From assembly GCA_963817375.1 (NCBI GenBank), contig CAWFOB010000001.1, positions 496,001 to 560,000 on the forward strand: 64,000 nt of DNA. The letters run 5' to 3'. The position numbers were made by a program, and so were the translations under genes. The stretch comes from JACVRM01 sp963817375 (GTDB lineage Bacteria > Actinomycetota > Thermoleophilia > Gaiellales > Gaiellaceae). Shown here one piece after another: positions 34,223-43,595 of this stretch. Under the pieces are notes generated by a model. That model was given only the letters and a program-made list of their open reading frames with translations. It made no database searches and was not told where the DNA came from. Position 1 is the stretch's first letter. Each line of letters opens with the position of its first letter.

Positions 34223-34651
34223 TTACGACGCGGCGGGGATGGTGCGCGACTCGGCCTGGCGGACGCGCTCGGCGAGCGCCTCGAGGAGCGCCCACGCCAT
34301 CTCGGGATGACTCTCGACGAAGGGACGGAAGCTCCAGACAGGCAGTTGGTAGCCGTGGACCTCCGTGTCCGCCTTCACGGTCGCGCTGCGCGCCGACTTG
34401 GCGATCAGAGCCATCTCGCCGAACGCCTCGCCGGGGCCGAGCCGGCCGACCTCCTGGCCGCGAACCGTCACGGTCACCTCGCCCCGCTCGATCACGACGA
34501 ACGTCCGGCCGGCCTCGCCCTCCTCGGCGATCGTCTCGCCGGCGGCGTAGGTCCGCTCCATGAATTCGCCTGCTAGTTGCTCGAGGAATCGATCGTCGGC
34601 CTCGGCGAAGAGCGGGACACCTCGAATCAGCTCGATGGTCGGCTGGGGCAC
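34223..34651 (-). CDS. Cyclic nucleotide-binding domain protein (no DNA-binding domain)
   Basis: This 142-residue protein is a Crp-type cNMP-binding beta roll: GVPLFAEADDRFLEQLAGEFMERTYAAGETIAEEGEAGRTFVVIERGEVTV, then LGPGEAFGEMALIAKSARSATVKADTEV, which includes the phosphate-binding cassette. No helix-turn-helix follows. It is divergent from the sensor kinase gene, and a similar domain is fused to the ABC exporter at 39113-41340. Confidence 0.9.
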   Translation of the reverse strand: MPQPTIELIRGVPLFAEADDRFLEQLAGEFMERTYAAGETIAEEGEAGRTFVVIERGEVTVTVRGQEVGRLGPGEAFGEMALIAKSARSATVKADTEVHGYQLPVWSFRPFVESHPEMAWALLEALAERVRQAESRTIPAAS

Positions 34652-34805
34652 GCGGGGATCCTACCCGCGTCTGCCTGTCGCCCACCGGCCGAGAGCCGGG
34701 GATGGTGCTCAGCCCCGGCGCCGAGGTCGCCGGAGCCGTTCGACCGCACGCCGCGCCTGCACGGCGCCGTCGTGTTCCCGATTCGTACGGTCTATTGTCG
34801 AAGGC

Positions 34806-36875
34806 CTGAGTCCGACGCTCGCCGCTTCTCCTCCGGATGATCGCTCGCTGATCGAGTGGCTCGACGCATGGAAGCGCACGGGCATTGGACGGCTCGCGCT
34901 GTACGGGATCACGGTCGGCGCCGTCGCTGCGTTGTACTACGGAGCCGGCCGCGCCGGGCTCCAGCTTGCCTACCTGCACGGCACGGTCACAGCGCTGTGG
35001 CCGCCGGTCGGCGTCGGCATCGCCGCGCTGGTCATTCTCGGCCCCGGGGTCTGGCCGGGAATCGTCATCGGCGATCTGCTGCTCGCCGACTTCTCGACGC
35101 CGTGGGAGACGATCGCCGGTCAGACGGTCGGGAACACGCTCGAAGTCGTCGTGGCGGCGGTGCTGTTCCGCCGACTGACGCAGAAGCGAATCACGCTCGA
35201 GCGGGTGTGGGACGTCCTCGCCCTCATCGCCTGCGCCGCGCTCGGAACGCTGATCAGCGCCGTCTTCGGGGCCGTCTCGCTCAGGCTCGGCGACGTCATC
35301 AAGGCGGACGAGTTCGGCAGTGTCTTCCGCACCTGGTGGCTCGGTGACTTCACCGGCGCGCTCGTGTTCGCGCCGCTCATCCTCGTCTGGGCGGTGCGCA
35401 AGACGTGGCGGATGCCGGCCATGCAGCTCGGCGAGGCCGTGCTTCTCCTCACCGTCCTCATCGTGCTGATCGAGGTGCCGTCGCAGCGCGACGTGCCATA
35501 CGTCGTCTTTCCCGTGTTGATCTGGGCGGCGCTTCGCTTCGGGCCGTTCGGCGCTGCCACCGCGGTCGCGATCACCTCGTCATTGACGATCTGGAACACC
35601 GCGCACGGCTCAGGGCCATTCGTGCGGGCATCGATCACGCATAGCGTGCTCGCCAGCCAGCTGTTCGTGGCGGTCGCCGCGTTGACGTCGCTCGTCCTCG
35701 CGGCCGTCACAGCGGAACGAACCGCGAGCGAGCGCGCGCAGCAGTCGCTCACCGACGAGCAGGCTGCGTTGCGACGGATCGCCACGCTCGTCGCGGGGGA
35801 GGCAGCATCGGACCGCGTCTTCGAGCAGGTGACGGTCGAGGCGGCCCAGACGCTGGGAGCGTCCGCGGCCAGCCTCGCACGCTTCGACGAGGACGGCATG
35901 GTCACGTTCGTCGGCGGCTGGAGTGACGCTGGTCCGCTGGCGTTCCCGGTCGGTTCGCGCGTGCCAGTCGAGGAGACCGGCGTGCTCGCGGAGATCCGAA
36001 AGACAGGCCGACCCGAGCGGATCGACAATTACGAGGGGCGGGCGCCAGAGATCGTGGCGCGGCTCAACAGCTTCGGCTACGCCTCGGCCGGCGCCGCGCC
36101 GATCAGGCTTGGCGGTCAGGTCTGGGGCGCCCTTGTGGTGGCGGCACCGCGCGACAAACCACTTGCACCGGGATCAGAGCGTCGTCTCGCCGACTTCGCC
36201 GACCTCATCGCGCAAGCGCTGGCGAACGCCGATGCATACAGAAAGCTCGCGGCGTCACGCATCCGGATCGTCGAGGCAGGTGACACCGAGCGCCGACGTC
36301 TGGAGCGAAACCTGCACGACGGCGCGCAGCAGCGACTTGTTTCCCTGGCACTCCGGCTCCGAATGATCAAGGCAAGCCTGCGGAATGACCCCGAATCCGC
36401 GGCGGCGCGTCTCGCCGAAGCTGAGAGCGAGCTCGATCAGGCGCTTGCGGAGCTGCGTGAGCTCGCGCGCGGGATTCACCCGGCCATTCTCACCGACCGA
36501 GGTCTCGCGGTTGCGATCCGCGCACTCGCCGAGCGCTCGCCGATCCCGGTCGAGCTCGCCCGGCTTCCGGAAGACCGGATGCCGGACCCCGTCGAAGCGG
36601 CGATCTACTACCTCGTCGCCGAGGCGATCACGAACGTCACGAAGTACGCGCAAGCGACACGCGCAAGCGTGACCGTCGAACGGTCAAACGGGTTTGCGAA
36701 GGTCGTCGTACGCGACGACGGAATCGGGGGCGCGGAGCCTGCCCCCGGCTCTGGGATCGTCGGTCTCGCGGATCGCGTTGAAGCGCTCGGCGGCCGGCTG
36801 CACATCGAAAGCCCGCCGGGACAAGGCACACAGCTCACCGCCGAGATCCCGTGCCAGACAACGCTGACGCAATAA
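34806..36875 (+). CDS. Sensor histidine kinase: MASE1 - GAF - HisKA_3 - HATPase_c
   Basis: This is a membrane sensor kinase of about 689 residues. Residues 20-300 are a MASE1 sensor with eight or so helices (GVWPGIVIGDLLLADFSTPWE; WWLGDFTGALVFAPLIL). A GAF domain follows at about 330-475, then the NarL-type dimerisation box ERRRLERNLHDGAQQRLVSLALRL with the phospho-acceptor His. The ATPase domain has AEAITNVTKYAQAT (N box), DDGIGGAEPAPGSGIVGLADRV (G box) and GQGTQLTAEIP. No ATG, GTG or TTG lies at a sensible place. A CTG at 34806 is the nearest candidate; an in-frame ATG at 34635 would overlap the divergent gene. No response regulator is nearby. Confidence 0.85.
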   Translation: MSPTLAASPPDDRSLIEWLDAWKRTGIGRLALYGITVGAVAALYYGAGRAGLQLAYLHGTVTALWPPVGVGIAALVILGPGVWPGIVIGDLLLADFSTPWETIAGQTVGNTLEVVVAAVLFRRLTQKRITLERVWDVLALIACAALGTLISAVFGAVSLRLGDVIKADEFGSVFRTWWLGDFTGALVFAPLILVWAVRKTWRMPAMQLGEAVLLLTVLIVLIEVPSQRDVPYVVFPVLIWAALRFGPFGAATAVAITSSLTIWNTAHGSGPFVRASITHSVLASQLFVAVAALTSLVLAAVTAERTASERAQQSLTDEQAALRRIATLVAGEAASDRVFEQVTVEAAQTLGASAASLARFDEDGMVTFVGGWSDAGPLAFPVGSRVPVEETGVLAEIRKTGRPERIDNYEGRAPEIVARLNSFGYASAGAAPIRLGGQVWGALVVAAPRDKPLAPGSERRLADFADLIAQALANADAYRKLAASRIRIVEAGDTERRRLERNLHDGAQQRLVSLALRLRMIKASLRNDPESAAARLAEAESELDQALAELRELARGIHPAILTDRGLAVAIRALAERSPIPVELARLPEDRMPDPVEAAIYYLVAEAITNVTKYAQATRASVTVERSNGFAKVVVRDDGIGGAEPAPGSGIVGLADRVEALGGRLHIESPPGQGTQLTAEIPCQTTLTQ

Positions 36876-36985
36876 ACGTGTGACGAGCCTGAGCGGTTGC
36901 TTGGTCGCGACAGCAGCACGCAAGGGTCTCGGATACCGCGTCGGGCGCCGAACCCGGGAGGCACAGAGAGCGCCGGCGTGACGCG

Positions 36986-37609
36986 TTAGACGGTGTGGGG
37001 TCGCCAAGGCTCGTGCTCGTGCGCGAGCCAGACCAGCTCGGGGTCGAGCGCGCGCACCCGTAACTGGCCTTCTGTCTGCGGCTCGTCGAGCTCGCCGAAC
37101 CAAACCGCGACGTCGCCGCCGACCACGACCGGACGGCCGCCAGTCTCGACGACGACCACCTGCATGCCGCGGGTGTGACCCGGCGCCGGGACGAGCCGGA
37201 GCCCGGGAAGCAGCTCGAGCTCGCCGTCGACCGGCACGTACCGCACACCGGGAGCCTCGACCCACTCGCGAATCGTGTAGTCGTCCTGGCTGAGAGCGTC
37301 GTCGAGCTCCAGACGCTGGACGTAGATCGGCCTGCCGGCGAATAGGTGGTTGCCGCCGCAGTGGTCGAAGTGCAGGTGTGTGTTGACGACGATGTCGACG
37401 CCGGCGAGGTCGAAGTCCTGCTCACTCAGCGGACGGAGGCGGGGATCGAGGTCGGCCACCGCCGGGTGCAGCTCCGTCATGCCGGTGTCGACCAGCACGC
37501 GCGCATCGGGGTGGTCGATGACGTGCACGTAGACCGGCATCCGCTCGCCCTCGGCGAGCAGGTCGGCAACGCGGACCGGTGTGATAGTGATCAGGGCGGG
37601 GACGTTCAT
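36986..37609 (-). CDS. Metallo-beta-lactamase fold hydrolase, N-acyl homoserine lactonase-like
   Basis: This 207-residue enzyme has the dinuclear zinc motif NTHLHFDHCGG (HxHxDH) and further ligands in PAPGHTRGM, VVGGDVAVW and LAHEHEPWRP. The arrangement resembles AttM/AiiB quorum-quenching lactonases, but this fold also includes other lactonases and glyoxalase-like enzymes. The ATG overlaps the stop of the PLP decarboxylase gene (ATGA), so they form a two-gene unit. Confidence 0.85.
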   Translation of the reverse strand: MNVPALITITPVRVADLLAEGERMPVYVHVIDHPDARVLVDTGMTELHPAVADLDPRLRPLSEQDFDLAGVDIVVNTHLHFDHCGGNHLFAGRPIYVQRLELDDALSQDDYTIREWVEAPGVRYVPVDGELELLPGLRLVPAPGHTRGMQVVVVETGGRPVVVGGDVAVWFGELDEPQTEGQLRVRALDPELVWLAHEHEPWRPHTV

Positions 37610-39015
37610 TGCGTGCCGAGCGCCGCGGTGGTGCTGAGCGCCGCGCGGGCGCGGACGATCGCGTCGGCGGTCGCGGCGATGTCGTCCTCGGTCGTCGACC
37701 AGTTGGAGATCGAGACGCGAAGCAGCCGCTCACCCCGCCATGTCGTGCCGCCGAGCCAGGCTGTTCCCTCTTCCTGGATCCGCTGCTCGATGCGCCGGGT
37801 GAGCTTCTCGCCGCCGACGCGGATCAGCACCTGGTTCAGGACGACCTCGTTCGGGATCTCAATGCCGTCGACGGCCGCGAGGCGGGCCGCGAGGTCGCGC
37901 GCGTGCGCGCAACAGCGGTCGACCAGCTCTGCGACGCCGGAGCGGCCCAGGGCGCGGATCGCGGCCCACGTCGCGAAGCCGCGCGCGCGACGCGACGACT
38001 CGAGCACGAAGTCGCCGCCGCCGTACTCGCGGCCCGCCTCCTGGCCCGTGAGGTACGCCGCCGTGTACGCGAGCGCCGTCGCGTGCACGTCGGAGTGCGC
38101 GCAGAACGCATAGCCCGAGTCGTATGGCACGTTGAGCCATTTGTGACCGTCACAAGCCCATGAGTCGGCGAGCTCGATGCCGTCGACGAGCGCTGTCGTC
38201 CGCGGGCTCGCGGCCGCCCAGAGACCGAACGCGCCGTCGACGTGCAGCCACGCCTTCGCTTTCCTGGCTGCGGCTCCGATCGTCGCCAGGTCGTCGCACG
38301 CGCCCGTGTTCACGTTGCCGGCCTGCGCGCAGACGATCGTCGGGCCGGGCTCGAGGGCCGCGATCGTCTCCACGAGTGCGTCCGCGCCCATCGCGCCGTT
38401 GGCGTCGGCGGGAACCTCGTGGATCGCCGCCTCGCCGAGGCCGAGCAGGCGTAGCGAACGGTCGATCGTCCCGTGGCGCTCGGCGCTCGCGAGCACGCGC
38501 ACGGGCGGGGCGCCGTGGAGGCCGTCGCGGCCGACGTCCCAGCCGTGCTGCTGCAGCACCCACCACCGCCCGGCCGCGAGCCCCACCGTGTTGGCTCCCT
38601 GGCCGCCCGTTGCAAACCCGACTGACGCCGTCGCGGGGATCCGCAGGAGCTCCTTCAGCCAGCCTCCGGCCACGTCCTCGAACGCGAGCGCGGCGGGCGA
38701 GAGCGCCGCGTTGAATCCGTTTTGGTCCCAGCCGGCTGTCAGCACGTCGGCGACGAGCGCGGCGTCGAGCGAGCCGCCGATGACGAAGCCGAAGTACCGC
38801 GGCCCGGCCGTCGCCATCAGGCCCGGCTCGGCTCCCGCGACGAGCTCGTCCACGATCGCACCGAGACCCGCGGGGCCTTCGGGCAGCGGGGCGCGCAGAG
38901 TGTCAGCGACGCTGCGCCGGTCGCGGTCGGGCGTGACGCGCGCCTCCCCGACGCCCGAGCGATAGTCGGCGACGAGGTCGGCGGCGTGGTGCAGCGCGGC
39001 GCGCAGGTTGTCCAT
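37606..39015 (-). CDS. Pyridoxal phosphate-dependent group II decarboxylase
   Basis: This 469-residue fold-type I enzyme is related to glutamate/aromatic amino acid decarboxylases. The N domain carries RYFGFVIGGSLDAALVADVLTAGWDQN. GFATGGQGANTVGLAAGR is the PLP phosphate loop, VDGAFGLWAA holds the PLP-nitrogen Asp, and ACDGHKWLNVPYDSG carries the Schiff-base Lys. It likely decarboxylates an aromatic or acidic amino acid; some homologues are aldehyde synthases. It is coupled to a lactonase-like hydrolase. Confidence 0.87.
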   Translation of the reverse strand: MDNLRAALHHAADLVADYRSGVGEARVTPDRDRRSVADTLRAPLPEGPAGLGAIVDELVAGAEPGLMATAGPRYFGFVIGGSLDAALVADVLTAGWDQNGFNAALSPAALAFEDVAGGWLKELLRIPATASVGFATGGQGANTVGLAAGRWWVLQQHGWDVGRDGLHGAPPVRVLASAERHGTIDRSLRLLGLGEAAIHEVPADANGAMGADALVETIAALEPGPTIVCAQAGNVNTGACDDLATIGAAARKAKAWLHVDGAFGLWAAASPRTTALVDGIELADSWACDGHKWLNVPYDSGYAFCAHSDVHATALAYTAAYLTGQEAGREYGGGDFVLESSRRARGFATWAAIRALGRSGVAELVDRCCAHARDLAARLAAVDGIEIPNEVVLNQVLIRVGGEKLTRRIEQRIQEEGTAWLGGTTWRGERLLRVSISNWSTTEDDIAATADAIVRARAALSTTAALGTQ

Positions 39016-39112
39016 CGGGCGATCCTACGGCCGAACCGTCACCGCTTAGCGCCCCAGGCCTACCGCTGGCCTGCGGTAGAGAGTTCTGCAGGATTCTGTT
39101 GCAATAGGAACC

Positions 39113-41340
39113 TTGATAGGCCCCGAAAACGGGCAGCCTGCTCCGAGCGGGCCCATTAGCGTTGCCGGTGTACTGGTTCGCGCCGCTCGCGCCTGGCGGC
39201 GTATCCCTCGCCTCGCGGCTGCCTCGCTCGCCGCCGTGCTCGTGCAGGCGCTCTTCAGCGCCGGCTTTGCGTACAGCCTGAAGCTGTTCGTCGACGACCT
39301 CACCGGGGAGCAAACCGCAATCTCGCTCCACACATTGATCGCCGTGCTCCTGATCGGGTTCGGACTCACGGCGCTCGCAACCGTCTTCGGCGAGCGCTCT
39401 ACCGCCAGAGCCGCAGCGTTCTTCGGCAACGACATCCGGCGCGGCCTCTACCGCCGAATGGCGCGTGTGTCGCCGAGGTACCTCATGGAGACGCCGATCG
39501 GAAACATCCTGTCGCCGTTCGGGTCGAGCCTCAGAGCGGTCGAACGCGGCTTCACGGAATCGTTCCTGAACGCCGTCGTCCTCGTCGTCACCTTTGCGGT
39601 GACGCTGCCGCTGCTCTTCTTGATCGAGTGGCGCCTCGCCGTCATCACGGCGGTCCTGTTCCCGCTCGTCGTCCTAGCCGGCTACCGGCTACACCGAGGG
39701 CGGTCGAAGCGAACCAGCGCCTCTCGAATGCCGACTCGAGGGTCGTGACCGCGGTTCAGGAGGTGGTGCAGGCGCACCAGGTCGTGCGCACGTTCCGCCT
39801 CGAAGGGCACCTCGGTGAACGCTTCGACGAGCTCATCGACGCACTCGAAGACGAGGCGGTGCGAGCCCGAACGACGCTCGCGGCTGTCAGCAAAGGCGTC
39901 AGCCTCGCCGTCCTGCTGGTGCAGGTCGTCGTCGTGAGCATCGGCGCGATCTTCGCGTCGCGCGGTGAGCTCGGCGCAGGCTCGCTCGTCGCGTTCATCG
40001 CGATCGTCGGCGTGCTCGCCAAGAGCGTGTACGACTTCACGCGGGTCGACCTTGCAGGCCTAGCCGACGCGGGCAGGGGCATCGGGAGTGTGGAGCGCCG
40101 TCTGGCCGCCCCCGTGGAGAGCAGCGATGTTCCCGGGGCTGTACCGCTCGCGCCCGCGAAAGGTCGGGTCACATTCGAGAACGTCACCTTCGGCTATACG
40201 AGCGACGCGTCGGCGGTGGAAAACATCAGCTTCGACCTTCCAGCCGGGACATCGGTTGCGCTCGTCGGTACGAACGGGTCGGGGAAGACGACGATCCTGA
40301 ACCTGCTGATGCGCTTCTACGATCCGCTGAGCGGCAGCATCAAGATCGACGGGGTCGACATCCGGGAGGCGACGGAGGAGTCGGTCCGCGGCCAGATGGC
40401 GGCTGTCTTCCAACAGAACTTCCTGTTTGCGGACTCGATCGAGGCGAACATCCGCATCGGCAACCCCTCGGCTCCGGTCGACGCCGTGGTCGATGCGGCG
40501 CGCCAGGCCGAGCTCCACGACTACGTCCTCCGGCTCCCGAGGGGTACCAGACGCATGTCGGCGAGACCGGCGGCCGCCTTTCGGGTGGGCACCGGCAGCG
40601 CATCGCGATCGGGAGGGCGCTGATCGGCGCGCCGCCGATCCTGATTCTCGACGAGGTCGCGACCGCGCTCGACCCGGTCACCGAAGCCTCGATCAACGAG
40701 ATGCTGCGCCGGCTCGGCCGGGGGCGGACGGTCATCTCGGCGACGCATCGGCTCGCGGCCGTCGCAGCCTCCGACTGGATCCTCGTCATGGACAGCGGCC
40801 GACTCGTTCAGCAGGGCACCCATGACGATCTCGTCGCCCAGGAGGGCGCGTACCAAGGGCTCTGGGAGAAGCAGAGCGGATTCGAGATCAGCCGCAGCGG
40901 TCGGCACGGACAGGTCGGCCCAGCCGGCTCCGGCGCGTCGAGCTCTTCGCCGACCTCGACGAGGACTCACTCGAGCAGATCGCCCTGGAGCTCGAGTCCG
41001 AGTACCGCGAGGCTGACGAGACGCTCTTCGAGCAGGGCGACGTCGGAGACCGCTTCTACATCATCGCCCGCGGCAAGGTGCAGGTGTCGGAGTCGGCGCT
41101 GAAGGCGAGAAGCTCCTCCAAACGCTCGACGACGGCGACCACTTCGGTGAGATCGCGCTCATGCACGATCGGCCGCGTACGGCCACGGTCAGGACGCTCG
41201 TCCCGTGCATGTTCCTGACGATGTCCCGTGAAGACTTCCTCGCCCTCGTCGCTCGGAGCCCCGAGATGTCCCGCCTGCTCGAGGACCGGATGGCGAGCAG
41301 GCTCGACCACTGGGCGGGCGAGGCGGCGGCGAACGCCTGA
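39113..41340 (+). CDS. ABC exporter (ABCB type) with C-terminal cNMP-binding domain, four frameshifts
   Basis: After adding one base at each of about 39700, 40545, 40920 and 41090 this is one 743-residue protein. Residues 1-330 are a six-helix exporter membrane domain (LKLFVDDLTGEQ; RVSPRYLMETPIGNILSPF). The NBD follows with Walker A VGTNGSGKTTI, Q loop AAVFQQNFLFADSI, Walker B ILILDEVATALDPVTEASI and the switch His in ISATHRLA. The C terminus is a Crp-like domain: VELFADLDEDSLEQIALELESEYREADETLFEQGDVGDRFYIIARG, then DDGDHFGEIALMHDRPRTATV. The likely start is TTG at 39113, after AGGA. The signature LSGG lies just past the second shift. Confidence 0.8.
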
Positions 41341-41497
41341 CGGCTGTCACTAGGGGACACCACGATGCTCCGGGGGCCACTGCCGGACCTCGATGCGCGT
41401 CCGTCCGCGGCCTCGTCGTCGCGGCGGTCGGAACCCAGGGACGGCAACGGCCAGCTGCCCCGCGAAGGGCTGATCAAGCCGATTCAGAGAATGCGCG

Positions 41498-41527
41498 GGT
41501 ACTGGGCTCGAACCAGTGACCCCCAGC
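41498..41527 (-). repeat. tRNA-Val 3' fragment, candidate att site (left)
   Basis: These 30 bases are identical to the T-arm and variable-loop side of the tRNA-Val gene (45352-45381). The outer acceptor bases and the D-arm are missing, so it cannot be a functional tRNA. It lies in an otherwise empty stretch, 41341-41718, in which I see no gene. Confidence 0.75.
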
Positions 41528-41718
41528 CTTGTCGAGTTCGCCCTGGGAGGCGACACGGTGGCCGAGGTGCGATAAATGGGGCTGGCTAGGAGTAAACCGC
41601 TCATCGAGCGCCGACTTGGGTCGCCTCGTTTTGCCGCAACAAGCTGACACGATGCTGACACGCGCTGCCGCGGCTGGTTTCGCCGACGATCAGGGGTCCG
41701 TGCGGACGAGCTGCGCGG

Positions 41719-43149
41719 CTAGCCAGCAGTAAGGAGATACGAGCTTGCCGCCGGATCCTCGCAGCCCGCGATTGCCGCGCGGTAGTAGTCATCGTGGCCA
41801 GCGTCGAGCAGCGCGTGATCCCAGCCGTCGGGCATCCAGTTTCCATCGCCTTCCCACATGAGGTCATCTGGATTGTCGGAGACGTGTCCAGCCCGCCATT
41901 CATGGGGCGCGCACAGTGGAACGAAGCCGAGCACGTGCATTATCTCGTGAAGCATTGCGAACTCGAGGTAAGCGGGCCGCGTCGCTCCGGGCGGAAAGAA
42001 GCCAACAGCGCAAGTCACCTGCGACGATGGCAAGCCGTTGAGATAGAGCGCTGCCACGCTACCGACGAAGCCCGGTGGCCAGGCACCGTCCCCACAAGCG
42101 TACGTGCTCGTTCCGTCGTAGTAAACGGCATAGATTTTGTTCGGATCAGCGAACCCCGCCGCTCTGATCGCTTCCTCAACCTGCTCGTGTAAGAACGGGC
42201 CGTAGGCTTCCAGTTGCACATCTGTTTGGCTCATACGAAGGAAGCTGACATCGAGCGACCCCGCACTGGTATCGAAGCGGAGCTTCTGGCCGACAGTCTG
42301 AGTCGTGAGCCACGATTGAAACGACGTGACGCTGTCCTCAATTGTCCCGTTGGTGTCCAGCGCTCGATCAGGTCTATCACTCGGGAGTATGTACATGAGG
42401 TGCACCTGCGGCCCGAACACCTGATCAGGACGATCAATCGTCGAACGCGAAAGCGGCGGCCCATACTGCCCTTGAACGCCCGTCATGAGGACCTCAAATG
42501 TCGCGGTGACCGACCGATCCTCTGTCATGACAACCGTGCAGCTGCCTATGCCGCTGCACGCCCCGCTCCACCCTGAGAACGTTGACCCTGTCGCTGGAGT
42601 GGCCGCCAACGTGACGCTTGCTCCAGCGGGATACGTCTTCGGGCAAGCCGGCCCAGGCCCGCACGGGAAACCAAGCCCGGAGACAGTCCCCCCACCAGTG
42701 CCGGCTACTACGACCCTCAGCGTCTGCATCGTTGGCGGAGCCGCCGCGGTTGTCGTACTCGTAGCGGCGGTTGTCGTGCTCGTCGCCGTGGTTGTCGTGC
42801 TCGTCGCCGTGGTTGTTGTACTCGTTGTCGTCGTGCTACTCGGGACTGTGCGCTTCGTTGACGTTCGTGTCGGGACGGTGCACGCAGCTGCCTTCGTCAA
42901 CACTTTGAGACGAGCTCGCTGCGCGGAAACGAACTGCCGACGCTGCCGAGCGGACTTATGGTTCTTGTCGAAGGCGGAGCGCCGCGAGCCCATCGTCTTC
43001 TTGAACGCAGCGAGCCGCGAGGCGTTGCGGGCGTGCTGGGCTCGGCTGCAAGTCTTGGTGTGGACGCTCGTAGCGGCGTGCCCCGCCGCGAAGCCAAGTA
43101 CGACCACCGCCACGGACGCGGCCGCCGCAAGTGCAGGTCGCAACCTCAT
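41719..43149 (-). CDS. Secreted putative zinc metalloprotease with Thr-rich linker and InlB-type repeat
   Basis: This 476-residue exported protein has a signal peptide (1-26, ending GHA-A) and a basic helical stretch to about residue 90. A 50-residue Thr/Ala/Ser linker (TSTTTTATS units) follows, then a bacterial repeat domain of the divergent InlB B type at about 142-220 (VVAGTGGGTVSG; ATPATGSTFSGWSGACSG). The C-terminal domain contains LHEIMHVLGFVPLCAPH at about residue 397 (HExxHxxG with a later His) and DDLMWEGD as a possible Met-turn, so it is metzincin-like by motif. Cys residues are plentiful, consistent with export. The linker DNA carries a 21-bp tandem repeat (42770-42811). It lies inside the tRNA-bounded island. 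Confidence 0.75.
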   Translation of the reverse strand: MRLRPALAAAASVAVVVLGFAAGHAATSVHTKTCSRAQHARNASRLAAFKKTMGSRRSAFDKNHKSARQRRQFVSAQRARLKVLTKAAACTVPTRTSTKRTVPSSTTTTSTTTTATSTTTTATSTTTAATSTTTAAAPPTMQTLRVVVAGTGGGTVSGLGFPCGPGPACPKTYPAGASVTLAATPATGSTFSGWSGACSGIGSCTVVMTEDRSVTATFEVLMTGVQGQYGPPLSRSTIDRPDQVFGPQVHLMYILPSDRPDRALDTNGTIEDSVTSFQSWLTTQTVGQKLRFDTSAGSLDVSFLRMSQTDVQLEAYGPFLHEQVEEAIRAAGFADPNKIYAVYYDGTSTYACGDGAWPPGFVGSVAALYLNGLPSSQVTCAVGFFPPGATRPAYLEFAMLHEIMHVLGFVPLCAPHEWRAGHVSDNPDDLMWEGDGNWMPDGWDHALLDAGHDDYYRAAIAGCEDPAASSYLLTAG

Positions 43150-43595
43150 CCGGCGATGTTGACGTGGTCAGATGGCCTTGTCTAGCCGCCGCGATGCCTG
43201 ATCACGGAGTCAGCAGCTCCGCGCGATACGCTGCGCTGCGCGCCGACGGGGACGTCATTCCGCCGGGCCTGGGCGGGAGTTTCGCGCGATGCATAGTCAT
43301 GTCGCGTCGCGTCCAGTCGCCGTGCGTCTGACGGCGCCACGCTGCGTAAGCCTCCTTGCGGAACTTACAGGCGGTCCTAAGTGGGCAGCATTCAAACCCA
43401 CCTTACGAGTTCGTCCGACTGCTTGAAAAGATCGGAGGCCCGAAGTAGCGCCCTCGCAAACGCTCTACGTCGTGACTCATTTTACTAGGTCGCGGATTCG
43501 CGGTCCAGCAAGCCTTTTCAACGCCACACGTCGCGATCTCCTGGTAGGACGCGACCAGATGATGAGCATGACTCGCCGACCGAGCCAGAGCGTTA
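43150..43595. other. 446-bp non-coding stretch in the island
   Basis: No convincing ORF on either strand. The composition is more A/T-rich than the chromosome average. An imperfect hairpin (TAAGTGGG paired with CCCACCTTA) lies around 43378-43408. It could be degraded mobile DNA. I see no recognisable transposase or integrase remnant. Confidence 0.4.

Noticed and set aside
36384..36880. A possible response regulator next to the sensor kinase
   Set aside because: I looked for a receiver domain (DD, T/S, K pattern) on both strands around the kinase; only antisense shadows and the lactonase-like gene are there.
41498..41537. A second tRNA-Val gene
   Set aside because: Only the T-arm/variable side matches. 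The acceptor 5' strand, D-arm and an intact anticodon stem are missing, so it is a fragment.
41350..41661. A 103-codon minus-strand frame covering the tRNA fragment
   Set aside because: Its middle is simply a translation of tRNA sequence, there is no ribosome site, and no recognisable protein features are present.
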